Shown: in pieces, positions 7,527-14,730 of the stretch
Layout: each line of letters begins with the position of its first letter
Numbering within the stretch: the stretch's first letter is position 1
From: Leptospira vanthielii serovar Holland str. Waz Holland = ATCC 700522
GTDB lineage: Bacteria > Spirochaetota > Leptospiria > Leptospirales > Leptospiraceae
Reading direction: 5' to 3'
Length of the DNA stretch: 15,947 nt
NCBI RefSeq assembly: GCF_000332455.1
Contig: NZ_AOGY02000086.1
Location: 1 to 15,947 of the forward strand
Position numbers and translations under genes: made by a program
The notes under the pieces: generated by a model
Database searches by the model: none
What the model saw: the letters and a program-made list of their open reading frames with translations, nothing else
Told to the model about the DNA's origin: nothing

Positions 7527-8417
7527 ATGAATAGCGAATTACTAAACATATTGAAAACTCTTCCTTTTACAGAAGTGTCCAAAGGAATAAATTTAGTTAC
7601 TGGTGATTCATATTCCACTTTGAGTAAGCTACCGGATAATTTATTTCAAACTTGTGTTACGAGTCCGCCATATTGGGGATTGCGGGATTATGGAATTTCA
7701 AATCAGATAGGTTCTGAATTTGATTTGAGTGAATATATTAATAATTTAGTGAAGGTTTTTCGTGAAGTAAAGAGAACTCTCCGGAAAGATGGAACGCTTT
7801 GGTTGAACATTGGAGACTCATATACTAGCGGAAACCGAACTTGGCGAGATTCAGATAAAAAGAATGCGGGTAGAGCTATGTCATATCGTCCACCAACTCC
7901 GGAGGGGCTAAAACCAAAGGATTTGATTGGTGTTCCTTGGAAAATAGCTTTTGCCTTGCAGGAAGATGGATGGTATTTGCGATCTGATATTATCTGGAAT
8001 AAGCCAAATTGCCAACCTGAATCGGTGAAAGATAGACCGACCAGATCCCATGAATATCTATTTTTACTTACTAAAGCAGAACGATATTTGTATAATTATA
8101 AATCTATACAAGAAGCAACTATTACTAATCAGGGTCAGAAAAATAAAAGAAGTGTATGGTCTATAAACACTGAGGGTTTCCCAGGGTCACATTTTGCTGT
8201 ATTTCCTCGAGAATTAGTAAGAACCTGTATTCTCGCTGGTTCTGACGAAAATTCACTTGTCTTGGATCCATTTTTAGGCTCAGGGACGGTAGGCGAAATT
8301 TGTAAAACTTACCAAAGAAATTTTCTAGGAATCGAATTAAATCCCGATTATGTGAACTTATCAATTGATAGAATTTCGAAAATCGATGATTTCTCTCTAT
8401 TTAAAACTGGAAGCTGA
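7527..8417 (+). CDS. DNA (cytosine-N4) methyltransferase, SmaI-type system
   Basis: A 296-aa adenosylmethionine-dependent methyltransferase. The catalytic motif IV is TSPPYWGLRDYG (SPPY at 46-49), the form typical of N4-cytosine methyltransferases. The AdoMet-binding motif I, DPFLGSGTVGEICK, comes near the C-terminus (from about residue 247). Catalytic motif first and AdoMet motif last is the beta-class order. Its neighbour is a SmaI-like endonuclease, so the expected role is to protect CCCGGG by methylating a cytosine. It is the only plus-strand gene in the window and its 3' end overlaps the endonuclease gene by 21 bp, tail to tail. This gives the modifying enzyme its own promoter, separate from the endonuclease. 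Confidence 0.9.
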   Translation: MNSELLNILKTLPFTEVSKGINLVTGDSYSTLSKLPDNLFQTCVTSPPYWGLRDYGISNQIGSEFDLSEYINNLVKVFREVKRTLRKDGTLWLNIGDSYTSGNRTWRDSDKKNAGRAMSYRPPTPEGLKPKDLIGVPWKIAFALQEDGWYLRSDIIWNKPNCQPESVKDRPTRSHEYLFLLTKAERYLYNYKSIQEATITNQGQKNKRSVWSINTEGFPGSHFAVFPRELVRTCILAGSDENSLVLDPFLGSGTVGEICKTYQRNFLGIELNPDYVNLSIDRISKIDDFSLFKTGS

Positions 8418-9167
8418 TATTCCCCATTCTGCATGAACTATACAATAGTTCTTATTTAGATTTTTAATTTGCAATTTTCTTTCGCTGCCACCGTCAAAGT
8501 AAAGTTTATATATTAAATCTTTTCCTTCGTAAACCTCACAATATCCAGGTTTTGGGAATTGTTTACTCTCTGACATAATTGAAAAAATTCCATCCTGTGA
8601 TTTTAATAAGATTGATTTTGGAATTTCTATTAGTTCGTAATTTAATATAGAGTCGTCATCTCTTAAAAATCTTAACATAAGAATTTTATCATAGTTTTCT
8701 AGATGATTTATGAATTGTTCATGCAGGTTTTTTAAATCAGAAATAGATTCCTTCCATTCGCCTTTTCCCAATTCCATAAATTTTGATATGTGAATTTCAT
8801 CGCTCTTAATTTTTGAATCTGCTTGGGTTTTTAGGGAAATCTTAATGCTATCTAAAGTTAAGTCATGTCCTCTATTCCCTTTGTTGGCTAATTCAGATTT
8901 GTATCCGTTAAGAGAAAAGACTTTTTGTAAGCCAAATTCGAACTTGTCTTTAGTAAATGGCTCTATTGAAAAAATATGATGAACTTTAAGTAAATCGCCA
9001 AAATCTGAATAGATTTTCTCATTTATAAATTCGGAAGCTTTATTAATAAATTTTTTTGATAATTTGGACTGAAATATTTTGGCAATGTTTAGAATGATAT
9101 CAAGTTGGTGATTAGTTAGGTTTTTTAGAAAATCTTCGAGTATCTTAAAATTGAATTTTTCGGTCAT
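8397..9167 (-). CDS. SmaI-like type II restriction endonuclease
   Basis: A 256-aa protein that I recognise as close to R.SmaI from Serratia marcescens (about 247 aa). Shared landmarks are GHDLTLDSIKISLKT at 100-114 (SmaI has GHDITIDDIKVALKT), SKFMELGKGEW at 128-138, the EIPKS segment, SKQFPKPGY, and near the C-terminus LYFDGGSERKLQIKNLN followed by CIVH. D102 and K113 form the PD-(D/E)XK-type metal site, with Leu in place of the usual acidic residue before Lys, as in SmaI. SmaI cuts CCC^GGG to blunt ends; the same specificity is inferred here from overall similarity. The cognate methyltransferase is convergent and overlaps it by 21 bp. The comparison is from memory, with no alignment run. Confidence 0.87.
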   Translation of the reverse strand: MTEKFNFKILEDFLKNLTNHQLDIILNIAKIFQSKLSKKFINKASEFINEKIYSDFGDLLKVHHIFSIEPFTKDKFEFGLQKVFSLNGYKSELANKGNRGHDLTLDSIKISLKTQADSKIKSDEIHISKFMELGKGEWKESISDLKNLHEQFINHLENYDKILMLRFLRDDDSILNYELIEIPKSILLKSQDGIFSIMSESKQFPKPGYCEVYEGKDLIYKLYFDGGSERKLQIKNLNKNYCIVHAEWGISASSFK

Positions 9168-9237
9168 GTCTTTAATTAGTTTATTGGTCGATTCTATAAT
9201 ATGTCATAACTTTTCTAGTATTTATTTTGGCTATTTC

Positions 9238-9399
9238 GCATAACGAACTAGGGGAGACGACGTTCCTCGTAGCTGAGCCTTCGTAGAAGGCGTTAGCGTC
9301 GGCGCGACTTCTTGCGGAGCGAGAAGCGTGACGGAGAGGAATGTGGCGCAGCCCAAGCGAGGCCTTGTGCCGAAGCGCAGCGTTTCCCCGCTGTTATGC
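9238..9399. repeat. attC-like site 9 (162 bp)
   Basis: Cores GCATAAC / GTTATGC match each other. Outer arm GGGGA/TCCCC with an extra G on the left; GTTCCTC class; small hairpin GCCTTC-GTA-GAAGGC, one base pair longer than in site 6 and still fully paired. Confidence 0.85.
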
Positions 9400-9409
9400 G
9401 ACGGTCGTG

Positions 9410-9835
9410 TTATACACTGATAAGATTTTGGTGAAAAACTTCTTCTAATCTTATAATAGTTTTTAGAGTAGGGTTTGATTTATGTGGATCTTCAAATTTT
9501 TGGTAAGTTTGATAAGCAATATTAAGTTTTTGAGCAATTTGCTTTTGACTTAAACCTTGTTTTTCTCTACTTTTCTTAAGCCAGATAGCAAAAGAGACAT
9601 TTTTTTCAGGAGTAATGAATTTGATATCTTTTCCTTTTAATTTTGAAGGTTCAGGAATGTTTAATTTTCTAGAATCGATAGATTCTAAAAAACCAGTTAA
9701 AGCTTCTTGGGCATTTAAAATAGCTTCGTTTTCATTGTCTCCAAAAGTGAAACATCCTGGTAAATCAGGAAATTCAACATTAAAAACTTTATCTTTTATA
9801 CTGTATTTGATAATAGCCGGATAAGATATTTTCAT
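9410..9835 (-). CDS. hicB: HicB antitoxin with C-terminal helix-turn-helix
   Basis: A 141-aa protein. Residues 1-60 form the HicB fold: YPAIIKY, then FNVEFPDLPGCFTFGDNENEAILNAQEAL, the classic 'F-P-D-L-P-G-C' signature. Residues about 80-135 are an XRE-type helix-turn-helix (LSQKQIAQKLNIAYQTYQKFE). HicB binds and inhibits the HicA mRNA interferase and represses the operon through its DNA-binding domain. The start ATG overlaps the hicA stop by four bases (ATGA). The stop codon is only 10 bp from the core of site 9. Confidence 0.93.
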   Translation of the reverse strand: MKISYPAIIKYSIKDKVFNVEFPDLPGCFTFGDNENEAILNAQEALTGFLESIDSRKLNIPEPSKLKGKDIKFITPEKNVSFAIWLKKSREKQGLSQKQIAQKLNIAYQTYQKFEDPHKSNPTLKTIIRLEEVFHQNLISV

Positions 9836-10011
9836 TTGAGTCCTGCCTGTTTAAGTATTGCGTTCATAGTTCCATTTGGAATATCTCGATTACTATGAAC
9901 TGGAACCGAGAGAGTTTTGTCTTTTTTCTTAAGTATATGGTGTGATCCAGTGATTCTATCTAATTCCCAACCATCTCTTTTTAGAATTTTTATTAATTCT
10001 TTTCCCGTCAC
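9832..10011 (-). CDS. hicA: HicA mRNA interferase toxin
   Basis: With a GTG start at 10011 this is a 59-aa protein beginning (V)TGKELIKILKRDGWELDR, the usual HicA N-terminus. It has the double-stranded-RNA-binding-like fold and the catalytic histidine region GSHHIL. A longer in-frame reading starts at an ATG at 10098, but that ATG lies inside the recombination core of site 10, and the extra 29 residues do not look like HicA. A TTGACA / TATTAT promoter with the correct spacing points transcription exactly at the GTG, which decides the start. HicA cleaves mRNA when HicB is lost. Toxin first and antitoxin second is the normal order for this family. Confidence 0.9.
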   Translation of the reverse strand: MTGKELIKILKRDGWELDRITGSHHILKKKDKTLSVPVHSNRDIPNGTMNAILKQAGLK

Positions 10012-10016
10012 AAGCA

Positions 10017-10046
10017 ATAATACAGCATTTGGGCTGTATTTGTCAA
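10017..10046 (-). promoter_or_regulatory. Promoter of hicAB, leaderless
   Basis: On the minus strand TTGACA (10041-10046) and TATTAT (10017-10022) are 18 bp apart. The GTG start codon of hicA begins at 10011, six bases after the -10 box, so the mRNA should start at or next to the start codon. Confidence 0.75.
10019..10040. promoter_or_regulatory. hicAB operator palindrome
   Basis: AATACAGC and GCTGTATT are perfect 8-base arms around six bases (CATTTG region). The palindrome fills the spacer and overlaps the -10 box, as expected for autorepression by the helix-turn-helix of HicB. Confidence 0.7.
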
Positions 10047-10094
10047 TTGGATATTTCTCCGATTTTTGGGTAAATGAAATTTTCACGACTGTTC

Positions 10095-10255
10095 GCATAA
10101 CGAACTAGACTAACCGACGTAGGCTGGCCCTGAGTCCCAACGGGACGTTAGGGACTGGAACGACACTTGCGGACGCAAGGGGAGTGCCAGAAGCCTATGT
10201 GGCGAAGCCCAAGCGAGGGCTCGTCCCGAAGCGAAGCGGTTAGTCGCTGTTATAC
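10095..10255. repeat. attC-like site 10 (161 bp)
   Basis: Cores GCATAAC / GTTATAC. GTAGGCT class; outer arm GACTAACC/GGTTAGTC; almost identical in its body to site 4. Confidence 0.85.
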
Positions 10256-10281
10256 GACGGTTCCTAGTTTAATAATTTATT

Positions 10282-11163
10282 TTATTTCGAAAAATATTTT
10301 GGAATTGAGTTTGTTACGGCTAGTGGTTTTGCTTTTTTGGATTTGTTGCATTTTTCACACAAAAGTTGTAAATTTACAATATCATTGGATCCACCTTTTG
10401 AAATAGGGACTATGTGATCAACATTGAGTTTTATTTTTTTCGAATATAGGTTTCTATTGCAATCAGGGCATCTGCCTCCTTCCCGAATAATTAATGTTTC
10501 TTTTACCCATTTGGGCCAAGTTTTTCGAGGAACCCACTGAGATAGTTTTCCGTTAATATCTTCTCCTGGTAAACCGATGAACACAATTAAATCTGAAATC
10601 CATTTACATAGTTTTCTATCGTGAAAAATTCTCTCGCCAACTGATACTGAATAATATTCTTCAAGGCTTATTAAAGAATCATATAACTCATCTTTTAATA
10701 CATCTAGTTTTTTTCTTATTATTCGAGATTTAAAGGACAAATAATCTTCGTATAATAATTCATAATCTTCTTTTCCAGAGTTATAAAGTCTATTTGAATA
10801 ATTTATTATTTTCTCAAGATTTGCAATTTCTTCATGATCTATATTATGAAACTTTAAAAATTCAATGAATTCTTCCGAATACCATAAAAGATGTTGATTA
10901 TCTTGGATAATTTCCTGATCTGTTTTATTTTCCTCTGAATGGTTGCATAAAATGTATTTGTTGTATGAATATTTTCCAATGCAATAAAGGGCGCCTTTTT
11001 TTACAGGATTCGAAAACATTTTCTTATCTCCGTGACGTCCTTTTAGTCCATCTTTTAAATAATAGTATATATCTAATCCGGATTTGTCAGGATCTTGGAG
11101 GTGCTGTATTGCAATAGAATATAATTTGAAACATATTGGGTCAAATATTTGTTTAGTTTTCAT
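10282..11163 (-). CDS. HNH endonuclease
   Basis: A 293-aa protein whose last 65 residues are a zinc-supported HNH domain. C232-P-D-C235 and C269-E-K-C272 are the zinc knuckles. D249-H250 in NVDHIVPISKGG holds the catalytic histidine, and N264 (DIVNLQLLC) is the central asparagine of HNH. The preceding ~230 residues are charged and mostly helical, with SQWVPRKTWPKWVKE leading into the nuclease, and I do not recognise them; they probably determine target or partner specificity. It could be a restriction enzyme without a visible methylase or another single-gene defence nuclease. The stop codon lies 26 bp from the core of site 10, and the ATG 19 bp from that of site 11. Confidence 0.87.
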   Translation of the reverse strand: MKTKQIFDPICFKLYSIAIQHLQDPDKSGLDIYYYLKDGLKGRHGDKKMFSNPVKKGALYCIGKYSYNKYILCNHSEENKTDQEIIQDNQHLLWYSEEFIEFLKFHNIDHEEIANLEKIINYSNRLYNSGKEDYELLYEDYLSFKSRIIRKKLDVLKDELYDSLISLEEYYSVSVGERIFHDRKLCKWISDLIVFIGLPGEDINGKLSQWVPRKTWPKWVKETLIIREGGRCPDCNRNLYSKKIKLNVDHIVPISKGGSNDIVNLQLLCEKCNKSKKAKPLAVTNSIPKYFSK

Positions 11164-11182
11164 ATTGTATTTAGGAACTGTC

Positions 11183-11346
11183 GTATAACGAACTAGCTAA
11201 CCAACGTAGGCTGACCCTGAGCCTCCGTACGGAGGCGTTAGGGATTGGCACGAGGCTTGCGTAAGCAAGAGGAGTGACAAAAGCCTATGTGCCGAAGGCC
11301 GAGCGAGGGCGAAGTCCCGAAGTGAAGTGGTTAGCGGTAGTTAATT
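11183..11346. repeat. attC-like site 11 (164 bp)
   Basis: Cores GTATAAC / GTTAATT. GTAGGCT class with the small hairpin GCCTCC-GTAC-GGAGGC, a fully self-complementary 16-base palindrome. The right spacer is GTA. Confidence 0.85.
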
Positions 11347-11655
11347 GCAGTTGGTTTTGTGTTGTATTTGCTAATAATACGAAGTGTTTGAAATCCCAGC
11401 GCACAAATTTTCTTTCTTATTCTTGGTCTTCAAAGCCCGACAATCATTTTTGAATCATGCAAACCGTGACGAAAAAATAATAGGAAATGTAGCGAAATAA
11501 ATCTCTTAATTCTTATTCTTTTCTTTAAAACGCCTGAATCATTAACAAAGTAATAAAACCGATATAAAGATCTATTATTGAATTGAGCAAAGTTGGACTC
11601 TCACCTTTTAAGAAAAATTGCGCGCTGGTTTTTTTGAATAGAATTAACCAATTGC
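11347..11655. other. Non-coding cassette C
   Basis: About 310 bp with no credible gene. Its left end continues TTAATTGCAGTTGGTT from site 11 and its right end is AACCAATTGCAATTAA, the same private ends as cassette A. Inner arms are GCGCACAAATTTTCTTTC (near 11400) and AAGAAAAATTGCGCGC (near 11610), the same nested layout as the cassettes at 416-616 and 781-1064. The central ~180 bp differ between the three, so only the ends and the inner arms are kept. Confidence 0.6.
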
Positions 11656-11817
11656 AATTAACGAACTAGTGGAGACGACGTTCCCCGACCCTGAGTCCCA
11701 CCGGGACGTTAGGGACTGGTCACGTAGCTTGCGTATGCAAGCGAGTGCCAGAAGGGGAATGTGGCGCAGCCCAAGCGAGGCCTCGTGCCGAAGCGCAGCG
11801 TTTCCACGCTGTTATAC
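11656..11817. repeat. attC-like site 12 (162 bp)
   Basis: Cores AATTAAC / GTTATAC. Outer arm GTGGA/TCCAC where sites 6 and 9 have GGGGA/TCCCC, a clear compensated change. GTTCCCC class with the GTCCC/GGGAC hairpin. Confidence 0.85.
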
Positions 11818-11823
11818 GCAGTT

Positions 11824-12711
11824 TTAATATTTATAAGTAATAGATGCGAAAGTAGAACCGAAATATTCATTCTTAGCAGTATATTCAATATTTGATCTAA
11901 TTAAAATCGTAGAAAAAGAATCACTAGTGATGATTTGACTTCTATTTTGAACAACTTTTGCAGATTGATCGGTAAAACCTAAAGATAATAGGATGGAGTC
12001 AGTGAATTCGTAACCAATTATAAGTTTTGTTTCCGTAGCATAGTATTTAGTGAATGGATTGTCTTTAATTTGGGCAAATTCAAAATTTCTAGCTGAAGTA
12101 ACAATTGAGTGGTTAATATCGGTAAATCCATTTAGAATAGAATATCTGTAACCTGCTGAAATATAGAAGCCATAGAATCTTGGAGATTCAAGTAACACTC
12201 CTGCCGTTAATCCATTAAAATTTTGGGAAAAATTGTAGTTGTAAAATGCAAATCTACCGTCGCTTAAATCACTTTGTAGTCTCTGTATTCCAAGGTTAAA
12301 GATGATTCTATTTTCAATTAGATGATAATTCAACAATAAGTTTTGTTCTGATCTATAATACGTACCAAGATTTCCTTTGCTAATTTGATCTGTATAAGGA
12401 TTTATTCTATCAAAAGAGGAATTGGTCTTTTTATACTCAAAAAAGTTTCCTTCAATACTAAACTTAGAATCAGCTATAAATCTAACAAATCCGAACGTGT
12501 TATATTGGATAGAAGGTATTTCATATGCAAATGATATCGGAAAAAAGCTGTTATACATATTGAATTCATTCGGTGCAGCATATCCGTTATTTCTTCTGAT
12601 GTAAATGTGATTTGCTTTTCTTTCTTTGATATTATTTTCAACTTCTTCCGCATTAATACTGAGGCTTGAGATTGCTAATATAATTAGAGTTAATATTTTT
12701 CTTTTTTTCAT
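11824..12711 (-). CDS. Putative outer-membrane beta-barrel protein
   Basis: A 295-aa protein with an N-terminal signal peptide (MKKRKILTLIILAISSLSINA, cleavage likely after residue 21). The mature part alternates polar and aromatic residues in strands of about 10 (FGFVRFIADSKFSIEGNFF, RFYGFYISAGYRYSIL, TKLIIGYEFTDSILLSLGF, STFASITYKY). It ends in an aromatic residue pattern (Y-K-Y) typical of the last strand recognised by the barrel-assembly machinery. I estimate 10-12 strands. The ligand and function are unknown. Only 6 bp lie between the stop codon and the core of site 12, and 18 bp between the ATG and that of site 13, the tightest packing in the array. A surface protein is unusual cargo next to nucleases and toxins but normal for environmental integron cassettes. 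Confidence 0.75.
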   Translation of the reverse strand: MKKRKILTLIILAISSLSINAEEVENNIKERKANHIYIRRNNGYAAPNEFNMYNSFFPISFAYEIPSIQYNTFGFVRFIADSKFSIEGNFFEYKKTNSSFDRINPYTDQISKGNLGTYYRSEQNLLLNYHLIENRIIFNLGIQRLQSDLSDGRFAFYNYNFSQNFNGLTAGVLLESPRFYGFYISAGYRYSILNGFTDINHSIVTSARNFEFAQIKDNPFTKYYATETKLIIGYEFTDSILLSLGFTDQSAKVVQNRSQIITSDSFSTILIRSNIEYTAKNEYFGSTFASITYKY

Positions 12712-12729
12712 AAGTTTTATTAAAATTGC

Positions 12730-12892
12730 GTATAACGAACTAGACTTACCGAAGTTCCCCGACCCTGAGTCCCGGACGGGACGTTAGGGACTGGCATGTA
12801 GCTTGCGAACGCAAGGCGAATGCCAGAAGGGGAATTTGCCGTAGGCCGAGCGAGGGCTAGTCCCGAAGCGTAGCGGTAAGGAGCTGTTAGTC
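12730..12892. repeat. attC-like site 13 (163 bp)
   Basis: Cores GTATAAC / GTTAGTC. GTTCCCC class; small hairpin GTCCCG-GA-CGGGAC; second hairpin CTGGCAT/ATGCCAG. The outer arm ACTTACCG/CGGTAAGG is paired except for its outermost base. Confidence 0.85.
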
Positions 12893-12917
12893 GCAGTTGT
12901 CTCTTATTTGCAGTTTA

Positions 12918-13325
12918 TTATATTTTAGAATATTCTCCGTTATTCTCTCTACAATTTTGTGACGAGTTTATTTCGTTCCATGTTGATAAGTAATAAATTG
13001 TCGACGATAACTTAGGTATATTGCATTTCGCAATGTAATTTTCGCATTTAGTCACAGAATCGGAGTTTTGAATATAAAGTTTGCATAAATTAGTATTTGA
13101 ATTATAAGAACCAGAGTAAAATTCGATACATCTAGAATTATTATTATCAATACAAGCAATTGATAATTTTGTTTCATTTTCCTTTAAGAGAATATAAAAA
13201 GCAGCAGCTTCATTAAAAGAGATTAAGTTACAAGGTTCACAGGAGCCAATATCTGTTTTTAGGAAACTTAGGAGAAAACAAAATCCTATGGGGTAAATTA
13301 CTATTTTTAAAGATCTAGATTTCAA
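12918..13325 (-). CDS. Small Cys-rich secreted protein, second of a pair
   Basis: A 135-aa protein with a hydrophobic N-terminus (KIVIYPIGFCFLLSFL) that should direct export. The mature part, from about GSCEPCN, has roughly nine cysteines and ends in an Asn/Ser-rich region. The cysteine spacing and the order (CxPCN, then FYILL, 'C--NNNSRCIEFYSG', 'C--YI', 'KC--', 'IYY') follow those of the upstream gene, so the two look like diverged paralogues. The ATG overlaps the upstream gene by 11 bp, showing one transcript. The lipobox is less clear than in its partner. Function is unknown; small Cys-rich lipoproteins of this style are familiar from Leptospira genomes, which is family knowledge and not a match I could run. 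Confidence 0.65.
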   Translation of the reverse strand: MKSRSLKIVIYPIGFCFLLSFLKTDIGSCEPCNLISFNEAAAFYILLKENETKLSIACIDNNNSRCIEFYSGSYNSNTNLCKLYIQNSDSVTKCENYIAKCNIPKLSSTIYYLSTWNEINSSQNCRENNGEYSKI

Positions 13326-13710
13326 CCCAAATTCCTTTTAGATTTGAATTGCAGTCATTTATAGCATCATTTCGAGAGATAGAGTTGTTGTAGATTTTGT
13401 TAAAAGTGGAATTATCACCTTCAATTTTGCATTTGCCAATAGCATTATTATTTGAGCAAAGTTCATATCTGTAATCAGCACCATTAAATATGCAAAGATC
13501 TTTATTTATTTTATCATCTGAAATATTTTCTTTTTCGATACAATGAGTAGTGAATTTGCACGAAGAGTTATTTGCTCCCAAGGGAGCGGAAGAGGATAAT
13601 AATATGATAAAAGAGAGGGGGACTCCATTCTTTGGGCAAGTTCCACATGGATTTCCACATGATAAATTTAATATAAAAATGAGAAAGGCAAGATTTATGA
13701 ATTTTTTCAT
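13315..13710 (-). CDS. Small Cys-rich lipoprotein, first of a pair
   Basis: A 131-aa protein with a signal peptide MKKFINLAFLIFILNLSC; the lipobox is LNLSC, so Cys18 is the likely lipidated residue. The mature protein starts CGNPCGTCPKNG and contains further cysteines at SCKF, HCIE, LCIF, LCSN, GKCK and DCNS, which probably form disulphides outside the cytoplasm. The 11-bp overlap with the next gene and their related cysteine pattern suggest a tandem duplication held in one cassette. The ATG is 26 bp from the core of site 14. I do not recognise a named family. Confidence 0.7.
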   Translation of the reverse strand: MKKFINLAFLIFILNLSCGNPCGTCPKNGVPLSFIILLSSSAPLGANNSSCKFTTHCIEKENISDDKINKDLCIFNGADYRYELCSNNNAIGKCKIEGDNSTFNKIYNNSISRNDAINDCNSNLKGIWVEI

Positions 13711-13736
13711 CTTTTATATTTTTTTGAGACAATTGC

Positions 13737-13899
13737 GACTAACGAACTAGCCTTAACGACGTAGGCTGACCCTGAGTCCCGGAACGGGACGTTAGGGACT
13801 GGAACGACACTTGCGAATGCAAGGGGAGTGCCAGAAGCCTATGTGTCGCAGACCGAGCGAGGCCTCGTGCCGAAGCGAAGCGTTAAGTCGCTGTTATGC
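13737..13899. repeat. attC-like site 14 (163 bp)
   Basis: Cores GACTAAC / GTTATGC. GTAGGCT class. Outer arm CTTAACG/CGTTAAG; small hairpin GTCCCG-GAA-CGGGAC. Confidence 0.85.
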
Positions 13900-13978
13900 G
13901 CTTTAAATGGGAGTAAAAATATTATTCATTTTTTGAATTTAAATATATTTCGAAATGCAATAATAGAAATAAAACATT

Positions 13979-14671
13979 CTACTCTACAGTAATTATTGAA
14001 TTCTTTCCTTTTAGATTTCTCATATCGATATTTCCTTCTTCTAACCAGTTTTTATGATTCTCTCTAACTTTATGAAAACGGATTATTGGATTGTCGTACT
14101 TTGTAACATAAATTCTAAAAATGTAATCGGGGAAGTCGATAGACAATTTGTGTTTCCACATTTCGGAAATTAGTTTAGCTAAATTCCATGCATCTTTGAA
14201 ATCTGGATGATTAGAATCCCAAAACGGTTCATCTTTTAAACCCGCACTATGACTGAATAAATCAAGAATATGAATATGGTTAATTAGACACTCTGCCTCA
14301 ATAGGTTCATCTGGAATTTCCTTAATTCGAGAATATTCGCTTTTTAGAACTATCAATCCATTCTCTTCCAAGAGTTCAGGCCAAAAATATCCAGATACCA
14401 TAGAATATATCACAGAAATAGGAAAGTTACCGACTGAATAAAATCCTTCAAAACCATTTGAAATTCGATTTTGAGCATTCAATAAAATTTCCTCGTAGTT
14501 CGGCTTAAACATTGCAGAGGTTGTCCTATCTATTTGTCCGGATAGCCGCTGGAAAGATATATATTCCGCTGGATTCTTAAAAGCGAGAGTATTGGTTTCA
14601 CTATATCTAGAAAAAAATTCGAATAAAACTACAGCTTCATCTTCACTAATTTCTAATGAATATTTTTTCAT
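13979..14671 (-). CDS. Cytoplasmic protein of unknown function, 230 aa
   Basis: A 230-aa soluble protein without a signal peptide. The first ~70 residues (SLEISEDEAVVLFEFFSRYSET through FKNPAEYISFQRLSGQIDRTTSAMF) resemble a short domain that I have seen in unnamed bacterial proteins, with a helix-rich 'EDEALVLFEF' start. The C-terminal part contains aromatic segments (GYFWPELLEENG, SEMWKHKLSIDFPDY). No catalytic motif is evident. Its left flank to site 14 is about 80 bp, longer than most, AT-rich and without a gene. Upstream, 59 bp separate the ATG from the core of site 15, and AAAGAG sits just before the start as a weak ribosome-binding site. I cannot give a function. Confidence 0.65.
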   Translation of the reverse strand: MKKYSLEISEDEAVVLFEFFSRYSETNTLAFKNPAEYISFQRLSGQIDRTTSAMFKPNYEEILLNAQNRISNGFEGFYSVGNFPISVIYSMVSGYFWPELLEENGLIVLKSEYSRIKEIPDEPIEAECLINHIHILDLFSHSAGLKDEPFWDSNHPDFKDAWNLAKLISEMWKHKLSIDFPDYIFRIYVTKYDNPIIRFHKVRENHKNWLEEGNIDMRNLKGKNSIITVE

Positions 14672-14730
14672 TTTTTGCTCTTTAAGTTAACCTGATTCAA
14701 ATTAATAGATTAGATCTGCCCATTTATTGC

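Noticed and set aside
9832..10098. 88-aa version of HicA from the ATG at 10098
   Set aside because: The ATG is within the recombination core, the extra residues are not HicA-like, and the promoter lies downstream of it.
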